Below, piece after piece: positions 1-10,100 of a DNA stretch of 64,000 nucleotides (positions within the stretch are counted from its first letter, which is position 1; each line of letters starts with the position of its first letter). The notes below the pieces were generated by a model. The model did no database searches and was not told where the DNA came from. It worked only from the letters and a program-made list of their open reading frames with translations. The stretch spans positions 7,626,001 to 7,690,000 of the forward strand of contig NC_060023.1 of NCBI RefSeq assembly GCF_021134715.1. Reading direction: 5' to 3'. The position numbers and the translations under genes were made by a program. This DNA is from Daphnia pulex (taxonomy: Eukaryota; Arthropoda; Branchiopoda; Diplostraca; Daphniidae).

Positions 1-555
1 GCGCCGAATATACGGGAAGAAGCATTGTGGACGGGTTGGGACTTTATGTTTTCGTGAGATACCAGATGCACAGGCTATTGCATGTCAATAAGATATGCTT
101 AGTTTTTATTTAGATGTCTGTCATAAAACTCTACATATTACATCATTTTTCTGTTATTTATTTGATATTCACAATTTAGTATATTCAAAATAAAATAAAA
201 AACATATATTGTTATTATAACATTTTTTTCTTGTGTATGAACATAAGAAACCTCTTATCACCGAGGAGAAATTAAGTGGCCTTGGCTTTGGGTTATCAAT
301 TACTTAAATCGGTTATCATTTAATAAAGATCCGAAGAAATAGTAATGGCAAGGAAATATAGGAAAAGCAAAAGAAAATCATCCTCCCTAATCCCGCACAC
401 TGTTTTACCATTTGGCACATATCGCCTGTTCCAACCCACCCAAAGTAATGGACTTTAGTAAATGCTATTATGCCCCAAATTAATGCTCATAAAATAAAAA
501 TATTTGTTATTAACGAAAAATAAATTGATAAATGAATAATTTGTACAGTAGACAT
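1..555. other. AT-rich sequence without recognised gene
   Basis: This stretch is AT-rich, has no ORF of note, and shows no recognisable repeat apart from the unit that begins at about 561. I see nothing here that can be assigned. Confidence 0.5.
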
Positions 556-560
556 TACCC

Positions 561-725
561 ACGGCGAGTGTTTCCACACTTTTTTAAAACACGACAGATT
601 ACGGGCTAAAGTTGTACCCTCCTTTTCGCGATCACTCACGTTTGAGTTATCGTAAAGAGATGAAATCCTAATGTAGGCGAAAAATAAGCTTTCAACATGA
701 TGTTTTTTTAGATTATTGTGAAGCG
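561..725 (+). repeat. Dispersed repeat, copy 1
   Basis: About 165 bp that begins acggcgagtgtttcc and contains tcacgtttgagttatcg. It resembles 37881-38048 in the same orientation, with many substitutions and small gaps. It lies just upstream of the CACTA-like transposase relic and could be a non-autonomous transposon or a transposon end. The second copy sits beside the LINE and a fold-back element, so the unit moves independently of the transposase relic. Confidence 0.6.
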
Positions 726-780
726 TGAAGCGTGAAAAGATCTACAACCATGTAATAATCTTTTTTCAATGTAAGAAAAC

Positions 781-2150
781 TTGTATGCTAGGGAAGAGCC
801 TTCATTGTTAAGTGGGCTAAGGGAGTTGAAATACCAGAATGATTGTTTTCGTCAACTTACAAAGGATTCCCGAACCCTGCTCAATACACCAAGAGTAATT
901 CATCTACAAAACGCATTTTTGGTGGACAGTATGTTTGTGTATGTTTTAGTGTTGAAAAATGTTTACAAGACCAACTTCGACGAATTCCTTCATTCTCCAT
1001 TAGCAAGCCAGTTCAATTTCTAATAAAAATTGACGGCATTCCTTTAGCAAAGAGCAATACAAGTTCCTTTTGGCCTCTTTGGGGTCTCATCAAAGGAGAA
1101 ATAACTCCGTTCCTAATCGGTGTATTTCATGGAATGAGCAAACCAGATGATACTGATGAGTATTTTACCCCTTTCATAAGGAAATGGATTTCATCATGGC
1201 AAACGGTGGCATCGACGTAGAATTGTCAACTGGAGAGATGCAACGAGTTCAGATTAAAATAACAGCTTTTAAAGCAGAAAATCCAGCTAAGTCTGCAGCT
1301 ACCGGAAGAGCTGGCCATACTGCTGAGGTGATTCATTCCGATACAAGAAAACAATTGCATTTACCACTGCTAAACTAATTTTTTTATCATTTGTAGAATT
1401 TCTGCTCCAAGTGTACAACGAGAGGCTTCATTTACAAAAAACCAGGAAAGAAACATGGCCGTGTCGTTTTTCCTGTTCATGATGTCCCCCAGCGAACTCA
1501 AGAGGGTTTCGACGTCTTTTTTATTAAGTTTACTCCATTCCGTATTTATTAAGTTAACTGCCAAGATGGAAAGCTACTGATCTTAGGGAATTTTTGCTAT
1601 ACACAGGACCCGTCGTTCTTAAGGACGGGTTACCAGCTTCATTATACATTTATTTTCTATGTTTGCACACCGCAATCGAGTTATTGTCTTCTGAACCTTC
1701 TCATTTAGATAGAGAATTGGTTATGATTCTTTGTAATCGACTACTCAGCCATTTTGTACAGAAAGCCTCAAAGATATGTGGGTGGCACTTTGTCACTATA
1801 CATGTTCACTCTTTGCTTCATCTTGTATGTCCGTCGTTTCAGTTTACTTGATAGCTTTAGTTGTTTTCCTTTTGAAAACTTCCTTCAGCGGTTAAAAAAA
1901 ACTCATTAGTAAAAGTGATAAGCCGCTTGCACAACTAGTCAAATGTATGGGTGAAATAGCATATGTGGACTCAATAGACTATAATAGCCGAATGTTTCCA
2001 ACACAAAATGTTTCAATTTTTCTTCATAAACCACAGTGTCGCGGTCCGATCGTGTCTGCTATCCCTTCCAGTAATCAATATGAAATCGCTTTGTATTCTT
2101 CTTGGGTAATTTCACGAAAAGATCCGAACAATTGTGTTTTTTAGACAGCG
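781..2150 (+). pseudogene. Decayed CACTA/EnSpm-like transposase
   Basis: Plus-strand segments in several frames read as successive pieces of the transposase family found in Hydra and arthropod CACTA-like elements. A segment at about 1020-1370 contains PFLIGVFHGMSKPDD. Another at about 1400-1500 has a CSKC zinc motif followed by HDVPQRT. A third at 1570-1900 holds RWKATDLREFLLYTGPVVLK-like sequence, then HVHSLLHL and CFPFENFLQRLKK. Each segment ends at stops or changes frame, so no complete protein is encoded. I assign the family from the remembered order of these motifs; the exact superfamily is less certain than the statement that it is a dead transposase. Confidence 0.6.
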
Positions 2151-3365
2151 GAGAATTTGTATGCATTTATAATTTCATCAAGGACAAAGACAACACTTTC
2201 ATAATCGGCCAAAATAGTTTTTTAAATTAAATTCTTTGGCCCATCAATTGTGTGCATGTAAAGTTTTCAAAATCCCTTTCCCGAGTGAATCATCAACATT
2301 TGCTGTTTTCCCACTTCTTATGGAATACAAGTGTAGATAATGTATTTTTACCTGCCAGCTTCACAATTTAAATCACCAGCAGCGAATTTAGTTTCAAGCA
2401 ACAAATCATCTAAGGAGAATCCACCACTCTAACTGCACTAACTGTTATACCAACAAATTCTGGGACAAAAAAAACATGATTTAGAACGTAAAGAGTGGCT
2501 TACAACTTCATTGCCCCTGTCATTGCCCCGGCAATCCACAAGCTGAGTGGCTAGAAGACAAAAATTGTTTTAGGTGAATTTGGAGAACAAAGCACATAGG
2601 AAAATGCACACTGTACATTTCTGTTCGTCAGTTAGCCAACAAAATGAAATCCTAACGCCATGACACTTTGTATTTACATTGAAGAAAAAGAAAAAAGACA
2701 ATAGACAGATTTTTATTCAGAAAACTAAGTGGAGAACTAAGCGACAGTGTTTTCTATGCAGCTACTATGCCCAATACATCTAAGGAAAACCAATGATTAG
2801 TATTCACCCTAAGCGATCTGTGTTTGTTCATAGTATCCATTTATTATATTTCATCAGTAATATTTGAATATATCTATTTAATTCACAGGAACTTATCACG
2901 CAACTCTGTGATTTTAATAGATCCCATCAGGTAAATTCCGTAGAACGCACCCCAAAAAGTAAAAAAAGGAATTTTTTCATAATCACAAAACCACAATCAG
3001 AAGCAGTTGCAAAAGCAACAATCAATCAGTTTAAGTCACCAATTTGAAACCGTTACCACTATAGTTTATTTACTGCCTCACAATCATATCACATTTTTCA
3101 CACTAACAAAGACAATCCTTCTATGTTGCTTTGAAAAAGGTACCCTGCTGGAAGTACGTTTTCTACAGAAGCAACACGGTATGTTTACTGTTTAACACCT
3201 GTTCTCTACATTTGTAAATAATAATTTATGAATTGTTTTAGGTATGGCATCCAAAATGAATCAAAGTGTATCAGTGTGGCATCCAAAGTGTATCAGAAAA
3301 GCTTCTGCGAAAATAATAAAAAAAATTACATGATTTATTTCAAATTGAGAAGTGTCACCATAATA
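2151..3365. other. Degenerate, probably transposon-derived spacer
   Basis: No intact gene is visible. Short plus-strand reading segments around 2145-2340 look protein-like but are interrupted by stops, and may be the tail of the transposase relic or part of the exonuclease element that follows. Confidence 0.4.
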
Positions 3366-3369
3366 TTTA

Positions 3370-3809
3370 GTAATTGGAGCTTCACCTGATGAACTTTTTC
3401 ATTGCAAATGTCACGGAAATGGTGTTCTTGAGAGGAACTGCTCGTGGGAATACCGTGACAGTAATAAATTAAGTTAAGTTGCTGAATCTCATAGTGATTT
3501 CTTCTTATCATTCAACCAAGATAGCGATGCTTTTTCGTTAAAGAAAAAGCATCCTTATAACTATCTAATTCAACAGCAGATGATCGTGATTTTTTCTCTA
3601 TTTGGCGTGCTTCTTGTTTTCATTGAATGTGATATTGCTGTAGTATATGTTCCTGTTGACAATGAAGTTTGTTGTAAAATTAAGTCAAACATAAATACGT
3701 ATATGTTCAAAGTCATGTTACCACAATTGGTTTCCGGGAATTTCGTAAAGAGTGATTGGGATAAGGTTAATATCAATTCTGGTATGTCTTTGGATATTGT
3801 GATAGAAAG
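3370..3809 (+). pseudogene. YqaJ-like exonuclease relic, interrupted by the LTR element
   Basis: The plus-strand reading begins near 3375 with GASPDELFHCKCHGNGVLE, followed by FFLSFNQDSDAFSLKKKH and VVYVPVDNEV. This order matches the YqaJ viral-recombinase/exonuclease fold carried by some arthropod DNA transposons (for example ISL2EU-type elements). The catalytic E-x-K motif expected after GVLE is not conserved (ERN is present). Stops and frame changes lie between segments. At 3806-3809 (AAAG) the reading runs into the LTR element. The sequence after the element (16131-16185) continues in frame for 18 codons to a stop, so the retroelement inserted into this older sequence. Confidence 0.6.
3806..3809. 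repeat. Target-site duplication, left copy (AAAG)
   Basis: The 4 bp immediately before the left LTR are AAAG and the 4 bp immediately after the right LTR (16127-16130) are also AAAG. A 4-bp duplication is common for gypsy/errantivirus-type integrases. It confirms the element boundaries and shows that both ends come from one insertion. Confidence 0.85.
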
Positions 3810-4564
3810 TGTAAAGATCCATCCTCTCGGACGGAATAACTTTACAAAGAGAAGACTAAAAATAATAAAGAATAAACAACCAGAGGCGTTTTACCCACAA
3901 GCCGATGTATTGGACTAACACTAATAACTAGTAGCACAAATAATAATTAAGAATAACATACCGTTACTGAGATGAGAAATAGAAGAAATAGGAGACAGGA
4001 TAGGACACTCGTTGACACAGCACTAGAACTCAACACAGAGCTCAACACTAATAACTCTCGGTACACAAGAAGGGACCGGTAACTGTTAGACACAATTGAA
4101 GAAGGGAACTAAATAAATAAATACTAGAACAACAACACAAGTCGGAAGTAAATCAAGAACTAAAGACTGGAAGAGAACTAAGACTGAACTGGAACTGAAC
4201 TGGACTGGAGGACTGAAAGGAACTGAAGCTGGCAGATCGAGAGTTCCTTATAAACCCTCGTACAAAATGCTAAATATAAATAATTGCAAATCGAGAACAA
4301 AGGTAAGAACATTCCAGATTGGCAGCTGCAAACGAACGTGTTTGTAGCTGCAAATCTAGCTTCATAATTCTAATTAAGCTGGTGTAAGCACAATAAAATT
4401 ATAATAATGGAAGAAGCAGTACATGAAGCGTATACAATAAAAGCTTGGCCAAAATAACTATAGCGCTTGTTTCGCACATGACTATATATGGTATGTGTAA
4501 ATAATATTCAAATAAAATAGTATAATAATTCAGCGCGCGCTATCTAAGCGGACGCTTCATTACA
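3810..4564 (-). repeat. Long terminal repeat (3' LTR of the element)
   Basis: 755 bp, from TGTAAAG to TTACA on the plus strand, with short inverted ends TGTAA/TTACA. Comparison by eye with 15372-16126 found no mismatch and the lengths are equal. In element orientation this copy follows env and would supply the 3' processing site. Confidence 0.92.
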
Positions 4565-4578
4565 TCACTCCCACCTCC
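4565..4578 (-). other. Polypurine tract
   Basis: Read on the minus strand, the bases directly before the 3' LTR are GGAGGTGGGAGTGA, a purine-rich run of the kind used to prime plus-strand DNA synthesis. The position directly against the LTR edge is as expected. Confidence 0.75.
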
Positions 4579-4603
4579 GTTGAATTACGCCCCGTAATTC
4601 AAT

Positions 4604-6310
4604 TCAAAGGACGGCGCGCGCGTGGATTGACGCGGTGGTAGCTTTAGGTTTGCATGGAAAACAGCAAAAACTTTTAAGCAGATTGCAACAGCCACAAGCT
4701 ATGAAGATGCGAATCAGGATAATAGCGATGATGATGACTACTGCAAGAAGAAAATATTTCTTTATTTTTTCAATCCAATCCGGGTAGACAGACAATTCTT
4801 CGGCGTTGACTAAGATATTAGTGGTCCTTGGAACGTGAGATGGCGTGAAATTTCCGGCGGAGTGATCGTTAATTGTTGACACGATATCTGCTAGCACGTT
4901 CATGCTGTCCAATAGGGCGTCGTTATATGCTGGATTAGATTGGTGCACATAATCAAAATATTTCACTTCATTATAGCGAAATGAATGCGCCAAAGTTTGT
5001 GTTGGGACCACAATCTGTGCGACGATTGGCCGCCAAGTCCCATTGCTGTAAGCATACGGCTTATCATTAAAGTTTATAAAGCCTACAGACCAGTAACATG
5101 GTGAAAACGGAACTAATTCCCAACCGTCACGATTTATGGTATATTTTTCAAATTTTGGTTGAGGTCCACAGTTTGTCACTTCTGCAGCGAACGACACGTT
5201 GCGCACTTTGCAAGTAATAGCTAGCACTGTTTTTCCGAACGCGCTCAGTTTAGTACACTTCGGAAGGTTGACCATGGATGCTGCCAGCCATCCGTTAAAC
5301 TGGGCTGTAGAAACAACACGTTCATGGGTAGCTTTTCTTTTTTCGCACTGTAAGTTCTCTATTTCTCGAGTCAAGTCGTTTTCGTTGTCGAGGAGCTGGT
5401 CACGCAAGTATTGAAAGTTGGCGACGACATCAATACTTGCATCTTCTTTCAACACCGGCCGTTTTCTTGATCCTTCCTCTAGCGAAGAATTTTTCGGAAT
5501 AATTGGTGTTGTGAAAATGTATAGTTTAGGTTGGCCTATCACGTCAAAAGCATCTGCTTTAACGTCGCAAGTTGTCAGTGGTGGGAGGCACCTCTTGTTC
5601 GTTATTTGTATGTGAAATTCTAGTTCTTTTTCTTCATCGTGCATTCGGAATTTATTCGGTGTGCCGGTTGTTATTATTATTGCGACACCAGATTCAACCA
5701 GACGTGCTTTAGGCTCTGATTTTACGGTAAATGTTTTATCCCAAATTAAAGTAAGGTGATTGTGGGATATGCTGCCTGCTGTTGCTGGCGCTATTCCAAG
5801 GGGAGTTGAAAAACTTTCCCCTTCTGTTTCTTGGTACAGTTGGATTTTTTCGACGGCACAGTTGATAGTTTCGACTGTGACTGTTTCCAACCACCATCCA
5901 TCTTCCACTGGTTCTTGATCATAGAAAAATTTATTGTCGTTGATCGTCATTGGTTGTTCATTGCACCGACGGCTTTCGTACATTGTTAGGCACTCGAGAG
6001 GTGAAGTTTCCAAGGCAATTTTGTCAGGCACAACCACTTTTTGACCGAAGAAGCTTGTAGTAATGTGTTTGATTTGCTTCCATCTTGCACAAATATAGCC
6101 AGGGAATTTTAATTCTTCCCGTTTTTCAGTATATACTGAATAATTAACTGCATTTGTGCGATTTTCATTTTTTTCGGGCTGACAGTCTTCATCGGAGAAT
6201 TGCAGGATTCCTTTTTGAGACGCTTGCTCGCAATCACAGACGGTGACCTCGAGAGCGTTTAGGCCTAGAGCGTATAGGCCTAGCAGCAGTAGCATACGGA
6301 GAACAAACAT
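4604..6310 (-). CDS. env: Envelope-like glycoprotein of the LTR element
   Basis: A 568-residue ORF runs from ATG at 6310. It starts with a hydrophobic signal peptide (about residues 1-19), then a Cys-rich ectodomain with several N-glycosylation sequons. A basic SRKR cluster lies near residue 283. A single membrane anchor is at about 519-539 (AVVIIIAIILIRIFIA), followed by a short Cys-rich tail. This is the plan of a type I viral fusion glycoprotein. The spacing of early cysteines and of STPLGIAPA and LTLIWDKTF-like segments recalls glycoproteins of chuvirus-like negative-strand RNA viruses that some insect retroelements have captured, but that assignment is from memory and tentative. It would be expressed from a spliced RNA, since no frameshift links it to pol. 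The frame has no visible break. Confidence 0.8.
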   Translation of the reverse strand: MFVLRMLLLLGLYALGLNALEVTVCDCEQASQKGILQFSDEDCQPEKNENRTNAVNYSVYTEKREELKFPGYICARWKQIKHITTSFFGQKVVVPDKIALETSPLECLTMYESRRCNEQPMTINDNKFFYDQEPVEDGWWLETVTVETINCAVEKIQLYQETEGESFSTPLGIAPATAGSISHNHLTLIWDKTFTVKSEPKARLVESGVAIIITTGTPNKFRMHDEEKELEFHIQITNKRCLPPLTTCDVKADAFDVIGQPKLYIFTTPIIPKNSSLEEGSRKRPVLKEDASIDVVANFQYLRDQLLDNENDLTREIENLQCEKRKATHERVVSTAQFNGWLAASMVNLPKCTKLSAFGKTVLAITCKVRNVSFAAEVTNCGPQPKFEKYTINRDGWELVPFSPCYWSVGFINFNDKPYAYSNGTWRPIVAQIVVPTQTLAHSFRYNEVKYFDYVHQSNPAYNDALLDSMNVLADIVSTINDHSAGNFTPSHVPRTTNILVNAEELSVYPDWIEKIKKYFLLAVVIIIAIILIRIFIACGCCNLLKSFCCFPCKPKATTASIHARAVL

Positions 6311-7197
6311 TCCCGTGCTACTAATGACAAAAATTTATAGAGTAATACAAAATTCACACATAATATAACAATACAGTAAGAAAAGATTCAAAGAATAAAA
6401 ATTATCATTTAAAGCATTTATCAATCATCGGTTGTGGGTTTTTTTTCTATTAAGATTTTCTCGTAGCGAAAGCGATTTTTTTTTTTATGGGTTACAAACA
6501 AATTTAAGACAATTATAATCAATAATAAAAAGAAACACGATGTATGGAACAATATTAAGATATTGGATAATAATGTGGGAGGGTAAAGATTTTTTTTGGA
6601 GGGTAAATATATAAACTGAACGCGCAAGCAAGGGAAATATTCGAGAAAAACGACGTTTTTATCAAAGTGAGATTATAGTTTAATTATTATTACTATCATT
6701 TTTAAAAGTTTAAAGAGAATTTTTTTGTTTTAAGTTTAAAGTTTCAAATGTGGGAAAAGAAGAGAAAAAAAAATATTTTAGATTTTGTTCAATTGTAAGA
6801 CAAAAAAATATATATATATTTTTTGTTTCTTTCCTTTTATCTAAATTGATTTTATTATTAATTTACTGAATTATTAAAAGTTGAAATGGGACCTTATTTC
6901 TGTCTCGAATTCTTTTTTCTTATTTTCCTTCTTATAACGGTTACTGGTAGAGAAATTTATCAACAAAAATATAGGAATTCAAATGTCGCATAATTATTGG
7001 GATATTAAGAAGACGACATAAAATCATAATAAGGCAAAAAATGTATAATAAGGTATAAGATAAGGAAGAAGTTGACTGATTTTGATAAAAGACAATTACA
7101 AGCACATTATTATTTATTTAATTCAATGTTCAACATGCTTTTTCCATCTCTACATCTCTTTTTTTTTTTTTTTTTTTTTTTTTCGGTCAATCTTTTT
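6311..7197. other. AT-rich spacer between pol and env
   Basis: About 0.9 kb with long T and A runs (for example 7160-7183) and no credible ORF. It lies inside the element and probably contains the splice acceptor for the env RNA, which I could not pinpoint. Confidence 0.5.
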
Positions 7198-10100
7198 TCA
7201 CATTTCTGCTTCATAACGAATAGGACTTCGTCGAATTCTTTTGGGCCTTTCGTTAGAATCGGCCACTTTTCCTGTTTCTTTTTTCTTTAATTCTTTCTTT
7301 TTCTCTGCCGTTACTACTGGGTGTAAATTTGCTTGAAGGGGTTGAGTTGGTGTGGATGGCGCGTGAAATATGATATCAGCTAGCACAGGGGAGGGTGGAC
7401 AGGGGGAAACGCGCTCGCGATAAGGACGCGAGTTTCTATTTTTAGCTTTTTGAATATTGCTCCCCTTTTTCTCTTTACTTGTGCTTTTTCTCTCCGTATG
7501 CAATCCTTTTTCCTTTTCATTTGCATTGACTTTCGTTGTTTCTTTTTCGACGTTATTCTTATCTATGCTAGAATTTTCCTCGTCTGTTAGGCCTACGTCG
7601 TTTACGTTTTCTTCGTTATCCGTTTCAATTGAATCGCTTTCATTACTAAAAGTTTCCCAGCCATCCTCATTACTTTCACTTGAAATACTTGATTCTTCGC
7701 TATTTATTTCGTCATCTTCATCCTCATTACTGTTACTAGAAATATTTGATTCTTCGCTATTTATTTCGTCTTTTTCATCCTCTGCTCCTTCTGTTACTTG
7801 CGTACTTATTGACTTAAAGCGCGGGTCTTTTATTTCGGCTGGTTTCTCTATTTCTGGGCACGCTTCGTCTTTCCACAGCATCGTTTCAAACAGCGGTTTT
7901 AGCCTATTCACATGCACGCGTTGGATATTATAAGAATTGTCGGCGATATCTACTGTCTTGTTATTATAAGTTTTAATTACTCGAAAGGGTCCTTTATATT
8001 TTGAAGTAAATTTCTTACTGTCTCCTGTTTGTACTACCACTATATCTAATAGAACTCTATCCCCTACTACATATTTATTTTCCTTTGCTCTTTTGTTATA
8101 TTGTTCTCGTTGCCGCTCCCTCGCTTTTTCACTTTCTTCCCGTACTCGTTGAAAAGTGTAGCGTAAACGATTGACCAGATTTCCTACATAATCGGAGGGT
8201 GAAATATTTGTTTTAGGGATTGCTCCCAGAAATTCATTTATAGGTATGTTGGCATCTCTACCGTGGATGATATAATACGGGGTCTCGTTTGACGAAGAAT
8301 GAATTGAATTTCTATAGGCAAAGAGTAAAGGGTCGATTAAATCTTCCCAATCTTCATGATTACCGTCTTTTAATTGTTTTCTTAACATGGTCGTTATCGT
8401 TCTATTAAATCTTTCTGTCTCTCCATTACTAGCCGGGTGATAAGAGGTCGTTAATCTATGTTTTATTTTCAATTTTTCGCAAAAATATTTAAATAATTTT
8501 GAAGTGAAATTTGTTCCTCTGTCTGAAACGATAGCATTAGGCATTCCGTGCCGGGTCACTACTGTGTCAAATAAACATTTGGCCGTCGTTAAAGCTTTCT
8601 GATTCTTTAGCGCGAATGCTTCTGGCCAACGGGAAAAATAGTCCGTGACTACCAAGATATATTTATTTCCGTTTGTTGATGCTGGTGTTATTGGACCCAG
8701 GAAATCAATTCCTATGACTTGAAAGGGTGCTTGTGCAAGGTCATGTGGATGTAAATAGGCCTTTAACGTACACTTGGAATTTTCTGTACATTCTTTACAA
8801 GCTTTACAATATTCTTCGATTTCTTTTCTCATTTTTGGCCAATAATAGTTATTTTTAACTTTCAAGTATGTGCGAAGAAATGCTAAATGACCTCCCATTG
8901 GTCCGTCATGAAGCTCTTTTAATACTAGCAAACGAAGCGAAAGGGGGAGAACTAGCTGATGGTTTATTTCGTTTCTCTTGCTCTTTTTTGTTAAAATTTC
9001 CCGTCGGTAAAGCACTCCGTTGACTACTTCAAAATATTCTATTTCTTTCGCCCATTCTGGTTTCTTGTTTTCATATTTTTGATCTAATTCGCCGGTTTCT
9101 AAATAAACTTTAATCTCTTTACATAATTCGTCTTCCCTCTGCTTTTCACATACATATTGAAATTTATCCGTCGATTGGATTGTTACTAGGCTCGCTATTT
9201 TCATACGTGAAAGAGCATCTGCGTTTTGGTGAACTCTCCCAGGCCTATACTTTATTTCGTAATTTACTCCTGCTAATTCTATAGCCCATCTACCAAGTCT
9301 ACCGTTACTATCCTTCTGATTTTTTAACCACTGAAGAGCTGCGTGATCAGTAATTATCTCAAAAGGCCTATCTAGTAAATAATGTTTAAAATGTTTTATT
9401 GCATAAACTATCGCCAATGCCTCTTTCTCAGTAGTACAATATTTCATTTCTGGCTTCGTCAGCTGTCTACTTGCATAGGCTATCGGGTGTTCTTCTCCGT
9501 TTTGCACTTGCGACAGTACGGCTCCAATTCCGTAGTCACAGGCATCGGTGAAAAGTAAAAACTTTTCGTTGAAGTTGGGATATGCCAGTATGGGCGGCGT
9601 CACAAGACGGTCGCGTAACGTTTCAAACGCCTTCTGATCTTCTTCCGTCCAAGTGAACGGCTGTTTTAACATATCCTTATGCGTCTTTCTAGTTAATGGT
9701 TTTGCTATCGCGCCAAAATCTGGTGAAAATTTTCTATAATATCCAACAAATCCTAGAAAGGAACGAACTTCATCTGCTGATGCCGGTATTTTGTAGTTCT
9801 TTATTTGCTCGATTTTTGCTGGGTCTGGTTTGATTCCCTCCGCTGTAATCACATGACCCAGATAATTAACTGATCTTTGCAAAAATTGACATTTTTTGAA
9901 TTTTAACGTTAATTTTGCTTCCCTTATCAACTCGAATACTTCACGGAGGTCTTTCAAATGTTGTTCAAATGTGTCTGAAAAAATTATAACGTCATCCAAG
10001 TAGACCAATGCCTTCTTCCCTAAGACGTCTCTCAAGGCATAATTCATTAGCCGTTGGAAAGTTGGTGGCCCGTTACATAATCCAAATGGCATTCTTGTAA

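Noticed and set aside
7457..7933. Plus-strand ORF of 158 codons opposite pol
   Set aside because: Antisense shadow of the acidic Ser/Glu-rich tail of pol; Ser/Leu/Phe-rich, starts at a non-ATG codon, no domain.
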